From: Paraburkholderia sp. PGU19
Lineage (GTDB): Bacteria > Pseudomonadota > Gammaproteobacteria > Burkholderiales > Burkholderiaceae
Direction of reading: 5' to 3'
DNA length: 64,000 nucleotides
Assembly (NCBI RefSeq): GCF_013426915.1
Contig: NZ_AP023182.1
Coordinates: forward strand, 744,001 to 808,000
This document shows positions 27,788 through 37,267 of the stretch, piece after piece. Position 1 is the first letter of the stretch. Every line of letters begins with the position of its first letter. The position numbers and the translations under genes were made by a program. The notes under the pieces are model-generated. The model saw only the letters and a list, made by a program, of their open reading frames with translations. It searched no databases and was not told where the DNA came from.

Positions 27788-27982
27788 TTACGTCCCAGCC
27801 TCTATTGCGTGAAACCGATGGCCAAGACGGCCGGGGAACTGGGCAAATTCCCCGGCTCGAAGCAACACTGATCGCGCTTCTAGCTTCAGTTCCATCTGGC
27901 CATTCGCGACGAAGGTCATTTGCTCGCCGCTGTGACAAGCATCGCTGCGCGCTTCTCCTTCCGAACTGAATCGGGCAATCAA
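27788..27982 (-). pseudogene. cupin-domain fragment
   Basis: The minus-strand frame encodes about 64 residues with cupin core motifs: GEQMTFVANGQMELKLEA (conserved motif-1 strands) then LLRAGEFAQFPGRLGHRFHA (motif 2 with its histidine). The usual motif-1 HxH is degraded to a DACHSGEQ segment. No start codon with a ribosome site or flanking domain is present, so it looks like the tail of a lost XRE-cupin regulator or small cupin enzyme. Confidence 0.55.
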
Positions 27983-28181
27983 GACCGTTGATCGTCATCA
28001 TCGAGTAATGACCACCAGGTGCTCGCACGCATTGGTATCCGACACAAGTTCTGACTGGATTCGGCAGAGGTGCTTCAGCGAGAGCGCTTCTGCTGTTTCG
28101 CCGATCTCGATTCAGGAGTCAGACAGACATCGCCAATGTGTCATGGTTTAACACTGCAACTATTTTTCAAGGAAATCGCGT

Positions 28182-28215
28182 ACCGCCCGGCGTAACAACA
28201 CCCGGCGGTTTTTTT
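28182..28215 (+). terminator. orphan intrinsic terminator
   Basis: ACCGCC (28182-28187) pairs with GGCGGT (28204-28209), with two further G-C pairs inside, and T7 follows. This is a Rho-independent terminator for rightward transcription, but no plus-strand gene lies immediately upstream, so it marks a lost gene or a small RNA end. Confidence 0.6.
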
Positions 28216-28593
28216 GGTACCACGACACTGCCCAGTGCCGCTTTCTCGAACAATGGTGACCGAGTCCCGGGTGCGGACATGCAGCGCGTGTGTCGCTCGA
28301 GTCGTATGTATCGCTCAATTTCCGGGTGCTTCGATCGCTAATTGAAGCGTGCCGTTAGCGGGATGCCACGTACCCTGGAAATCTACTGATCCCACTGCGT
28401 CCCGGGAGAGGGCCTCGACGCTAGTTGTAACCGAGTATCGCGGCTGTGGTGACATCGGGCCGGGCGTTCGGATCGCACGCCAGCGACATTGTTGGCTCTC
28501 GAAGCGCCAGAAAGTAGGACGAGACATGGCTGCGTTTTTCTTCTTCGGAAGAACGACGCATGTGCTCCTGCGTGTGGCTCATTTCGGGGTGCG

Positions 28594-29940
28594 TCATGGA
28601 TGCTCCGGTTGATGTATCGGGGACGAATTCAATGGGTGCATGACGTATCTTCCGTCGCTCGCTTTATCCTTCGCGAGTCGACGTCGGGTGCGTCGTGTGA
28701 TGGCAATTACGGCGAGAACCACCGGTCCAATCGCGATCCCTTCGGCGAGTTCAGGCTGAATCGGTATATCAAGCAGGTGCAACGCCTTAAACGCCGCGCC
28801 GGTCAGCGACAGTATGTAATAGGAAATCGCTGCTACCGATAGGCCTTCGACGGCGTGCTGCAAATGCAACTGGTTGCGCGCCGTCCGCTCCATTCCGGCG
28901 AGCAGGCGGGTAACGTCCTTCTCCTGTGCCAGATTGACCCGCGTGCGCAACAGATCGACGGCGCGTGCGATTCGGGCCGCGATCTGTTCGTGACGCGCCC
29001 AGACGCTGCGACATGTTTCCATCGCGGGAGCGAAGCGCCTCTCCATGAACTCCTGAATCGTCGGCATGCCCTCGATCCGCTCTTCCCGCAACTCCTGTAT
29101 TCGGGCGAGAACTATTTTCTCGTATGCACGTGAAGCGCTGAAGCGTGCGCCGGATCCTGACAGGGATTCAAGACGAACCGCGAGATGTGTGAGCTTGACG
29201 AGCAGCTGCGAATCATCGCCGTCCGCGCCAGGCAAGTCCATGCTCTGCATCAGGGATTGAAGCGAGGCTTGAATCTCGTCCAGGTCCCTGCCCAGTTTTC
29301 GAGCGATTGGCAGTGCCAGCAGGGCCATCATCCGGTACGTTTCGATTTCATAGAGCCGCTGCAGCAGGCGCCCGCCCTGTTCCTCCCGAAAGCCCTCGTC
29401 GATAACGAGGAAACGCATGAAGCCATCCGCGCGCACATTCCAGTCGCAAAACGCCCGCCCTCCGCCGAGCACGCTGCTGCCTACGAGGATTGGGCCGTCG
29501 ATCCACTGCGAGGGTGCTTCGCGGATCGTACGGGCATGGTCTCCTGACAGCAACTCCATGCGGCAGGCGACGAACCGGTTGCCAGCAATCTGCTCGAACC
29601 AGTTTGCGGGAATACCTTCAATTGCAACATCACTGAAGTAGTCAGCGTCATTTCGCGGAATGACGAATGTGAACGTGGAAAACTCTGTGTGACGCTCCCA
29701 TTTCAAATGCCACCCAAACGACGACTGCACGGAATAATGCGTCATGCCATCCGCGGGAGGCGGGAGTCCAGAGTCACGGCACAACGCTCGCAATACCGTT
29801 TCGTGGATCGATGGATTGTGTTCCGCGTAGACGGCGTAGTGCGTCAGCGCGACAGACTCCGCCAGTTTGAGGAACGGGCGGGCATGCAGTTCTGCGGCCA
29901 GCTCGGCTCGCAGTGGATGATCCATGACCATTGTCTTCAT
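28594..29940 (-). CDS. DUF3422-family protein
   Basis: This 448-residue protein matches DUF3422, a family common in proteobacteria with no established function. N-terminal HPLRAELAAELHARPF and the central GWHLKWERHTEFSTFTF are family hallmarks. The C-terminal third is helical with coiled-coil character and two putative membrane segments (about residues 365-385 and 398-415), so it is probably membrane-anchored. The start at 29940 (MKTMVMDHPL) fits family N-termini better than the frame opening at 29991; the ribosome site is weak. Confidence 0.85.
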   Translation of the reverse strand: MKTMVMDHPLRAELAAELHARPFLKLAESVALTHYAVYAEHNPSIHETVLRALCRDSGLPPPADGMTHYSVQSSFGWHLKWERHTEFSTFTFVIPRNDADYFSDVAIEGIPANWFEQIAGNRFVACRMELLSGDHARTIREAPSQWIDGPILVGSSVLGGGRAFCDWNVRADGFMRFLVIDEGFREEQGGRLLQRLYEIETYRMMALLALPIARKLGRDLDEIQASLQSLMQSMDLPGADGDDSQLLVKLTHLAVRLESLSGSGARFSASRAYEKIVLARIQELREERIEGMPTIQEFMERRFAPAMETCRSVWARHEQIAARIARAVDLLRTRVNLAQEKDVTRLLAGMERTARNQLHLQHAVEGLSVAAISYYILSLTGAAFKALHLLDIPIQPELAEGIAIGPVVLAVIAITRRTRRRLAKDKASDGRYVMHPLNSSPIHQPEHP

Positions 29941-30149
29941 GGGTTCGAGCTCAGGTTGCAGTTGATGCCGCGGCGCGGATCCTGGCGACAACTTTGGCAG
30001 AAGTACGTCAACAAGAGAATCTCATTGTTTTGATCGAAGGCTTCAGATTTTCTGATGCAGTTCCGGTCGAGCAACATGGGTCCACCCGACGATAAGGGCA
30101 CTGATTGTCGGCTCTCGAGCAATTGCACGTCCCTGTCCCACCTGAGCTT

Positions 30150-30500
30150 GATGATGCGCTCGACACCGCGCGCAGGTATCAAAAACAGCTGTAGGGCCGC
30201 ACCCGCCAGAACCCCGGTGCGCGCTATCGGTCTAGGCAGCTTCAGAACCTGGGATACGTAGGTCAGACTGAATGTGGCGACCATCGCGTACAACACGTCG
30301 CTTCCTATGCACACACCGCCCGCCACCAGCAGGCTTCCGAGATGCGATTCAAATACTTCCCGAACCGGACGTTCTGCTCGGGCAAACTCTCCGCTCGATT
30401 TGCACTTGCTGTTGGCTCAGTGACGGCGCGTCGGATCGACATGCCTACGAATACCAGGATCACGCTTAGAACGAATGGGATACCCCACCCCAATTCGCAA
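30150..30500 (-). pseudogene. MHS-family MFS transporter remnant, frameshifted
   Basis: Two minus-strand frames together give the middle of an MHS symporter. Frame 1 (from about 30493) reads GWGIPFVLSVILVFVGMSIRR. Near 30350 the sequence shifts to PVREVFESHLGSLLVAGG and SDVLYAMVATFSLTYVSQVLKL, ending near FLIPARG at about 30155. The first four helices and the C-terminal half are missing. It abuts the luciferase-like remnant, so both were probably joined by a deletion. Non-functional. Confidence 0.75.
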
Positions 30501-30502
30501 AC

Positions 30503-31127
30503 TCATCTGAATTCGTGACGGTCGTCACAATCCATAACGTGCCGGCTGCCAGAAGCCCTGGGCAGCAGGTTGAGGCCGCCGTCCAACCGCCCAGAGTGTT
30601 GCGTGGCAATGCGAGGGAAATCCGTCTCCGTCAGACATCGAACCACCTCGAAGGCTTCCTGATAGCGTGAAGCGCGCGAGTCAAAGTCAATATTCAACGC
30701 AGGGTACTCCGCCGGTCGGTCGCCCGAGGCCAACCCGAGAAGGAGGCGTCCATTCGTCAAGACGTCGGCGCTCGCCACTTGTTTGGCGAGGTGCATCGAA
30801 TCTCTCAACGGAGCCACGATGCCTGCGGTACCGAGCGCGATGTTTCGCGTGACCGCGGCAAGAAACCCAAGATAGACGAAGGGGTCCAGCATCTGGCCTG
30901 CATCTCCAAAACTGGGGTCGTAGAAGAGCACGTCTCGCAGCCAGATGGTCGCAAAGCCGGCTTCGTCTATCGCACGGGCAGGGTGTTCGTGGTCTTTCAA
31001 CGTCGGGCTAGCGCTGTTCGGGTACCCCTCAAGCGGAGCAATGACCCCGAGCGTCAGCTTGCCGGGCTGAAACGTCCTCGAAAATCCCGAGTGGGTGCCA
31101 GACGCGGCCCCCCCCTGGATTGAACAT
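30503..31127 (-). pseudogene. luciferase-like monooxygenase, truncated and frameshifted
   Basis: The minus strand encodes the first ~190 residues of an LLM-class flavin oxidoreductase: GVIAPLEGYP, AIDEAGFATIWLRDV, LAAVTRNIALGTAGIV and NGRLLLGLASGDRPAEYP. Homology stops near LPRASG, about 130 residues short of the usual end, where the MHS remnant begins. At the 5' end, an ATG at 31127 reaches the conserved FQPGKLTLG segment only if the G8 run (31108-31115) had seven Gs, so the start is frameshifted. A decayed gene, once perhaps an FMN-dependent oxidoreductase. Confidence 0.8.
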
Positions 31128-31329
31128 CTGGATGGCGGTCGGTGAGCATGTTGAACGACTGAAGAGTGTGAGGTTTCGGTTATGTGCTGGAGAAACCCCA
31201 GCCGCTGTTCGTGTGATTGTTCGCCTCTCCGCCGCCGCGATAAATAAGCTAGGATTGAATGAATTGTTGCCTGTCAGGCGAACAATACTGATAGCAGTCT
31301 GTCGGGCTGGACACCGCTCAGAGGGATCC

Positions 31330-32244
31330 ATGGAATTTCTGCAAGCAATGAAAGTCTTCAGCGCAGTCGCTGAACTGGGTAGCTTCACACATGCTGCTGA
31401 AGTGCTTCAGGTCGGACGTCCGCATGTCACGCGCTACATCCAGGAACTGGAGGCAACCCTCGGGGTCCGACTGTTCCAGCGCACGACGCGGAGCGTGAAA
31501 CTGACGGCTGAGGGCGACCAGTTCTTTGCGCGAGCAGAAGAAATTCTTGCCAGCGTCAACGATGCAACCTCAATGTTCAATCAGACTGGCGAGACAGTGC
31601 TGGGCCGGTTGCGTATTGACCTCCCAGCCGCGTTTTCTCAACAAAAGTTTCTGGACCGGCTGCGCGAATTCAACCGCCTGTACCCGGGCCTCGAGCTTGT
31701 ACTCGGCGTGACCGACCGGGCCGTTGACCTGGTCGCCGAGGGAGTCGATTGTGCTTTGCGAATCGGAGAGCTTCCCGATTCGAGCCTTGTTGGACGTAGG
31801 GTGGGAGCGGCCGTCATGCTGACATGTGCTTCGCCTGGATATCTGGAGGAACGCGGCACTCCGCTGAATCTTTCTGACCTCACAGCGCATCGACGGGTCA
31901 ACTTTCTATCGGGTCACGACAACCGCCCATTGACCTGGCGCTTCTGCGACAACGGCGAGGAAACCTCGGCCACCTTTCACTCCAGCATCAGCGTAAACGA
32001 GTCGAACGCCTACGTTCACTGCGGCGTGGCTGGATTCGGGCTGATACAGACTCCGGGGATACTGGTTGAGGAACATCTGGCGTCGGGGCAACTCGTTGAA
32101 GTCCTGGCCTCATACAGACCGACACCATGGCCAGTATCGTTGCTCTATCCGAGCCGAACCTACGTGGCGTCACGCGTGAAGGTCTTCACGCAGTGGCTTT
32201 CTGAGGAGCTTGCTACATTCAATCAAACCTGGCTCGTACCCTAA
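31330..32244 (+). CDS. LysR-family transcriptional regulator
   Basis: This 304-residue LysR regulator has an N-terminal winged HTH (ELGSFTHAAEVLQVGRPHVTRYIQ, about residues 15-38) and a periplasmic-binding-protein-like effector domain. The start at 31330 gives the standard MEFLQAMKVFSAVAE N-terminus of the CrgA/DmlR-like group; the frame opens earlier at 31120. The next gene on the same strand is the MDR oxidoreductase at 32449, which it may regulate. Confidence 0.92.
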   Translation: MEFLQAMKVFSAVAELGSFTHAAEVLQVGRPHVTRYIQELEATLGVRLFQRTTRSVKLTAEGDQFFARAEEILASVNDATSMFNQTGETVLGRLRIDLPAAFSQQKFLDRLREFNRLYPGLELVLGVTDRAVDLVAEGVDCALRIGELPDSSLVGRRVGAAVMLTCASPGYLEERGTPLNLSDLTAHRRVNFLSGHDNRPLTWRFCDNGEETSATFHSSISVNESNAYVHCGVAGFGLIQTPGILVEEHLASGQLVEVLASYRPTPWPVSLLYPSRTYVASRVKVFTQWLSEELATFNQTWLVP

Positions 32245-32448
32245 GGTCGCGGTTCGAAGTTGACCCACAAAAGTTCATCACCACGACGATTTGACTGGTA
32301 CAGATGGTTATGGATTGTTGCTCAAGAATGCAACAGTCAATTGCCCGCCGTTTCGTTTATCGATTCCCGTCGTCCTCCTACAGTGTCATACATCTGCCGG
32401 CTGCCATCACTTCAGCAGGCGGCATCCAAGACATTTCGAGGTCAAGTC

Positions 32449-33438
32449 ATGACAAGAGTAGTTCGCTTTCATCAAACCGGCGGTCCGGAGGTGCTTCAGT
32501 TTGACGACGTCGAGGTGACATCGCCCCAATCTGGCGAGGTTCAGATTCGCGTCAAGGCTCTCGGTATCAATCGCGCAGAAGTTATGTACCGCACGGGCAA
32601 GTACGTCATCGGCCCTCAGTTTCCGGCAAAGCTCGGTTATGAGGCTTCCGGCGAAGTCGTTGCCGTCGGCGCGAACGTGACCGGCTTTGCGACCGGCGAC
32701 CTGGTCAGCGTTATCCCCGCGTTCTCGTTCGCCGAGTACGGCATGTATGGCGAAGTCGTGAACGCACCGGCGCACGCTGTAGTGAAGAATCCGGCGAACG
32801 TGACTCACGAGGAGGCGGCAGCCACCTGGATGATGTTTGTCACCGCATACGGCGCGCTGATTAACTACGGCAACCTGACCAGTGCGGACACGGTCATCAT
32901 CGGTGCAGCGACCAGTAGCGTCGGGCTTGCTGCCATCCAGGTCGCGAAGATGGTCGGAGCGAAGACCGTTGCATTGACACGAAGCGCGGAAAAGGAAGGA
33001 ACTTTGCGAGCGTGCGGTGCCGACCACGTTCTGCTGTCGGATATGCCGGACCTGACGGAATACATCATGGGCGTCACGGGCGGAAAAGGTGCTCGCATCG
33101 TCTTTGACCCAGTCGGTGGGCCGAATGCCCGAAACATCCTGCGCGCAATGTCACGCGGCGGAATCTACTATCAGTACGGCGCTCTGGACTCCCGCGATAT
33201 TCCGGTGCCGGTGATGGACATTCTGACGAAGCACCTGGTCCTTCAAGGTTACGAGTTGTTCGAGATTACCCAGGATGCTCAGAAACTTGAGCAGGCTAAG
33301 GCGTTCATCTCCGAAGGCCTGTCCTCCAAGGCGCTCCGTCCTGTCATCGACCGGGTATTCCGCTTCGAGGAGATTGCCGAGGCTCATCGGTACATGGAAG
33401 CCGGCAATCAGGTTGGCAAGATTGTCGTTACGCTGTAG
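32449..33438 (+). CDS. zinc-independent MDR, quinone-oxidoreductase-like
   Basis: A 329-residue medium-chain dehydrogenase/reductase with the GroES-like N-terminal domain (FHQTGGPEVLQFDDVEV) and an NADP-binding domain (AATSSVGLAAIQVAKMVGAK, about residues 150-169). The family's substrate Tyr region MYRTGKYV and ELGYEASG-like signature KLGYEASGEVVAVG are present; the catalytic zinc ligands are absent, as in quinone oxidoreductases. It probably reduces quinones or enones with NADPH. GAGGTCAAG before the ATG supports the start. Confidence 0.9.
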   Translation: MTRVVRFHQTGGPEVLQFDDVEVTSPQSGEVQIRVKALGINRAEVMYRTGKYVIGPQFPAKLGYEASGEVVAVGANVTGFATGDLVSVIPAFSFAEYGMYGEVVNAPAHAVVKNPANVTHEEAAATWMMFVTAYGALINYGNLTSADTVIIGAATSSVGLAAIQVAKMVGAKTVALTRSAEKEGTLRACGADHVLLSDMPDLTEYIMGVTGGKGARIVFDPVGGPNARNILRAMSRGGIYYQYGALDSRDIPVPVMDILTKHLVLQGYELFEITQDAQKLEQAKAFISEGLSSKALRPVIDRVFRFEEIAEAHRYMEAGNQVGKIVVTL

Positions 33439-33741
33439 TCGCCACGCGACCTTCCTCGAAGTTTGTAGATTCCACGCTCGGCCGGTGACTTCGAGGAAAG
33501 CGAAGGCGCGATACATGCCGCCGGAGCTTGCCGTTCCAGGGCGACAGTCGGGTCATCGTGAAAGACCGTGGTTCGATGAAGGCACCTTCGGTCGAGGCCT
33601 CGCACCTGCCTCCGACCTGAGCGGTCTTGAGCAGTTGACGAAGCAAGTTGAGCGATTCGGGCGGGGAACTGTAATTAAGCTGCTCGGGAGCGAGCCACGA
33701 GTGCTCGCAGACCACATCTCCTATCAGGTTTAGAGGTATTC

Positions 33742-34617
33742 ATGAGTTCTCGAGCTAAATTCCAGGCACCTGCCGTTATCCGAAAGACGGTTGGGGACAT
33801 GACTGTCACCATGTTGAGTGACGGCTATCTCGATGTATCGTTTGAATTGCTTGACGGCATCGATGCAGCCAAGGCGGAAGCGTTGCTTGAGCAACGCGGC
33901 GCTTCGCCATTGCCCCGGATGAACATCAATGTCTACGTTGTGGAAAGTGCGGACCGAACAATCCTGATCGACAGCGGTGCGGGCGGCATCAACGGGTGGG
34001 GCGGACGACTCCAGGTCGCGCTCGCGGCTGCCGGCATCGATCCGCTCCAGATCGACACGATTCTATTGACGCATGCACACCCGGACCACATCGGCGGACT
34101 GGCCGGACCGCTGCAGACTCCGGTGTTCAGGAACGTGCGACAGCTGTTTGTCCACGAGAAGGAATTGGCATTCTGGCGCGATGAAGGAATCTATGCGAGC
34201 GCACCTGACGGTTTCCGCCCGTTCTTCGATGTCGCACGAAACGCATTCAACGCATACGGCGAGAAGCTGGTGCCGTTCCATCAAGAAGCGATATTGCCAG
34301 GTATTCAGACGGTTCCACTTTTCGGACATACTCCTGGACATACGGGATATCTCTTGGGAAACGGCTCAGACGCATTGCTGATATGGGGAGATATCGTCCA
34401 TTTTCCGCACGTTCAACTAGCGCGACCTGATGTCACGATTGCTTTCGACAGTGACCCGGCGCTGGCCGCGCATACACGCGGGAAACTGCTCGACAGAGTA
34501 GTTGCCGACAAGCTATCAATCAGTGGCATGCACTTTAATTTGCCGACAACCGCCTCGGTTCAGCGTGACGGTAACGCTTACATCCTGAACTATGACATGT
34601 GGTCGCCTGCTGTCTGA
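33742..34617 (+). CDS. MBL-fold metallo-hydrolase
   Basis: This 291-residue metallo-beta-lactamase-fold hydrolase has the di-metal motif THAHPDHIGGL at about residues 109-119, then GHTPGHTGYLLG and GDIVHFPHVQL for the remaining ligands. It has no leader, so it is cytoplasmic. Relatives include quorum-quenching lactonases and small ester hydrolases; the substrate is unknown. TAGAGGTATTC precedes the ATG. It follows the MDR gene and precedes an AraC regulator on the same strand. Confidence 0.9.
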   Translation: MSSRAKFQAPAVIRKTVGDMTVTMLSDGYLDVSFELLDGIDAAKAEALLEQRGASPLPRMNINVYVVESADRTILIDSGAGGINGWGGRLQVALAAAGIDPLQIDTILLTHAHPDHIGGLAGPLQTPVFRNVRQLFVHEKELAFWRDEGIYASAPDGFRPFFDVARNAFNAYGEKLVPFHQEAILPGIQTVPLFGHTPGHTGYLLGNGSDALLIWGDIVHFPHVQLARPDVTIAFDSDPALAAHTRGKLLDRVVADKLSISGMHFNLPTTASVQRDGNAYILNYDMWSPAV

Positions 34618-34643
34618 CGTACTCGGTAATGTGGGGGCGCTGC

Positions 34644-35480
34644 ATGCGGACAGAAAGCGCATCAAAGAAATCGTCGAGTGAGTTGCTTGAGGACTTGTTG
34701 AGCCTGGCAAGGTCCCGGGATTCTCTGCCATGTGATTGCTTGCGCTCCGTTCAAGCCCATCAAGTGAAGAAGTACGAAGTCGATGGCGCGACGCTTTCTT
34801 TCCCTCTGCTGGGACATTTCAGATGCAGGGACCAGGGTGGCTGGCTGCGTGTGTGCGCAGGAGATATTTTGATAGTTCCTAACGCGCGGAGTATCGATAT
34901 CGAGTACATCCCCGACCAGGAGCACCATGAATTCGTCGCGCTCAGCGTGGTTCTCGCCGAGGAGCAACTTGAGGCTGCCCGATTGCTGCTGTCGGTTCCC
35001 CCGCCGCCTGAGACGGGCGGTATCGCAGCCGTACCGGTCGAGAACTTTCTTGAACCACTTACCCGTTGGACACGCGCTATGCGTGACGGAAATCGCCCTC
35101 TCTCATTACACGCGATGGTGGAAGTGGTCCTGCGGCTTTTTGAGAGTGGACACTCAGGCTTACTCCATCCGCAAGCTCCCAGTCTGGCAATGAAAATCCG
35201 TAGGCTGGTGACGCAAGACCCGGCGCACAACTGGAATTCGACGGAAATCGAAGGCCTGACGGGTTTAAGTGGGCCTACCTTGCGCCGTCGGATGGCGGAG
35301 GAGTCAACGACGCTTCGGTCGGTGATTGCCGATGCGCGAACCTCCGAGGCCCTGCGCCTCCTGATGACGTCACACCTTCCAATAAAGACGGTGGCCGCGC
35401 GCGTTGGCTACAACTCGGTCGCAAGCTTTAGTCGGCAATTCGCGGAGCGTTATGGTACAGAGCCGTCCCAATTCAGGTGA
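34644..35480 (+). CDS. AraC-family regulator with cupin-like N-terminal domain
   Basis: A 278-residue regulator. The N-terminal half has a cupin-like ligand-binding segment (CAGDILIVPNARSIDIEYIP) and the C-terminal ~100 residues carry two HTH motifs, WNSTEIEGLTGLSGPTLRRR and TVAARVGYNSVASFSRQFAERYG. The ligand is unknown. It starts 26 bp after the MBL gene stop; the start at 34644 is chosen over the frame opening at 34599, which overlaps the MBL gene. Confidence 0.9.
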   Translation: MRTESASKKSSSELLEDLLSLARSRDSLPCDCLRSVQAHQVKKYEVDGATLSFPLLGHFRCRDQGGWLRVCAGDILIVPNARSIDIEYIPDQEHHEFVALSVVLAEEQLEAARLLLSVPPPPETGGIAAVPVENFLEPLTRWTRAMRDGNRPLSLHAMVEVVLRLFESGHSGLLHPQAPSLAMKIRRLVTQDPAHNWNSTEIEGLTGLSGPTLRRRMAEESTTLRSVIADARTSEALRLLMTSHLPIKTVAARVGYNSVASFSRQFAERYGTEPSQFR

Positions 35481-35851
35481 AGAAGTCCGCTGTGTGCCGT
35501 TCACGGGTAGCGCGCGGTTGGACGGCACGGCTACTGGAGATTCGGCAACTCAACGTAGCACGGCCACGCTAGCGAGTCAGTGAGATATCGATACGCGTTG
35601 CGCGTGGCGGGCAGGAGCCCCCCACATCCAGTGTCAGCGATCGAAGCCTAAAATCAGCGTGCCACGCCTCGCTCATATGAGAACATCACGTGTTCAGATC
35701 AACGGCACCGAGCAGCTGATGTCCACTGTGTTGCTCGAACGGGCGGCCGCCCGGCGAGCCATTGACAGACATACCACTAGATATTGCTTTTTGCATATGC
35801 AGACCGTTGTAGCAGCGACCAGTCTACGCCCGACGATGCATTACCTACGGT
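35481..35851. other. no recognisable gene
   Basis: About 370 bp between convergent genes. The frame from 35659 starts with MRTSRVQINGTEQLMS but shows no family features. No clear terminator hairpin was seen. Confidence 0.4.
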
Positions 35852-37168
35852 TCAAGAGTTCGCGGCAATGGCACCGTGGAGTGTACTGATCTGATTTCGT
35901 TTGTATCGCCCGAGCCCGACGATTCCCACAAGTGAGATAGCCGACAGCAACGAGAAGAATGCTGCAAGCGGTAACCACTCTCCGTTGTATCGCTGCGCGA
36001 GGATTGTTCCAAGCAATGGCGTCGTTCCGCCTGCGATCATCGTGCAGAGCTGGTAGGCGATCGAGATTCCCGAATAACGCACACGAGTGGGAAATGCCGG
36101 CGTGATGAAGCCTGCGATCACAGCATAGATTGCTGACAGGGTGACAACAGTGAACGAGATCCCTACGACGATGGCAACGGGATTCATGGTTTTGACCAGC
36201 AGGAACATCGGGTAAGGCGTGAGCATCGACAATGCAGCCGCACAGGTGAGAAAGCGGACCTCGCCGAAACGCTGCGCGAGCAGCGCAGAGACCGGTTGCG
36301 ATAGTAGCTGGATGATGGTGACGATGAACAGGCAATCGAGAATGAATGACTTCGACATGCCGAGGTAGCTCGTCACGTACGAAATCATGAACGTGTTCGT
36401 GAAGAAGAAACCGGCGGACCCGATCGTCGTCGCCATCGCGGCGAGCAGTATCGGATACCACGCAGTGCGCAGCACTTCTGCAACGGGGTTCTTCGCGACG
36501 GTATTGCTATTACGCACGCGCTCAAATTCGGGCGATTCCTTCACGCCAAGCCGGATAACAATACCGATCATCAGCAGCGCGAAGCTCACGAGGAAGGGCA
36601 GGCGCCAGCCCCATGAAACGAAGCTGTCGTGATCGAGCGACGTGACGAGCCGAAACGCGATCAGCGACAGAATCAGCCCGGCAGGGCTGCCCATCTGCGG
36701 AAATGACGCGAAGAATGTCTTGCGCCCTTGCGGCGCATGTTCGCTCGCCATCAGCACCGCGCCGCCCCATTCGCCGCCGACGGCAATCCCCTGCAATATG
36801 CGCAACACGACCAGCAGAATCGGCGCCCAGATGCCGATCGTCGCATAGCCCGGTAACAGACCAATGCCTGTCGTCGCGATGCCCATCAGGAACATCGTCA
36901 CCACCAGCATCTTCTTTCGCCCGATCCTGTCGCCGAGATGGCCGAAGACTGCGCCGCTCAATGGTCGCGCGACGAAGCCGACGAAGAAGGTCGCAAACGA
37001 TGCCATCGTGCTGACGAAGTGATTGCTGCCTGGAAAGAACACCTCACCGAGCACGAGTGCAGCGGCTGTTGCATACGTGTAGTAATCGTAGAACTCGACG
37101 GCAGTGCCGATGAAAGCCGCTGTCGCGGCGCGCACAGGCTGATGGGTGCTGGATGTGAGATTTGACAT
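35852..37168 (-). CDS. MHS-family MFS transporter (metabolite:H+ symporter)
   Basis: A 438-residue, 12-helix MHS transporter: AAFIGTAVEFYDYYTYATAAALV in helix 1, GHLGDRIGRKKMLV in loop 2-3 and LRILQGIAVGGEWGGAVLMASEHAP in helices 4-5, all diagnostic. Relatives carry shikimate, alpha-ketoglutarate, citrate, proline or dicarboxylates with protons. It is the most downstream minus-strand gene of the second catabolic island, 100 bp after the CitE-like gene. Confidence 0.92.
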   Translation of the reverse strand: MSNLTSSTHQPVRAATAAFIGTAVEFYDYYTYATAAALVLGEVFFPGSNHFVSTMASFATFFVGFVARPLSGAVFGHLGDRIGRKKMLVVTMFLMGIATTGIGLLPGYATIGIWAPILLVVLRILQGIAVGGEWGGAVLMASEHAPQGRKTFFASFPQMGSPAGLILSLIAFRLVTSLDHDSFVSWGWRLPFLVSFALLMIGIVIRLGVKESPEFERVRNSNTVAKNPVAEVLRTAWYPILLAAMATTIGSAGFFFTNTFMISYVTSYLGMSKSFILDCLFIVTIIQLLSQPVSALLAQRFGEVRFLTCAAALSMLTPYPMFLLVKTMNPVAIVVGISFTVVTLSAIYAVIAGFITPAFPTRVRYSGISIAYQLCTMIAGGTTPLLGTILAQRYNGEWLPLAAFFSLLSAISLVGIVGLGRYKRNQISTLHGAIAANS

Positions 37169-37267
37169 GGGCGTTCTATGGCGCTGTCGATTGAGTTCGG
37201 CGAGTGGGGTGTCTCTTTATCGGTCGCCGAATTGGATTCGTACAATTCGGGTTTTTTATTGGCTGTA

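Larger units (their letters stand above)
27486..28593. other. 1.1 kb gap with gene remnants
   Basis: Apart from the cupin remnant (27788-27982) and an orphan terminator (28182-28215), listed separately, no supported gene is visible. Short frames on both strands look random. The gap separates the lactone island from the DUF3422 gene. Confidence 0.45.
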
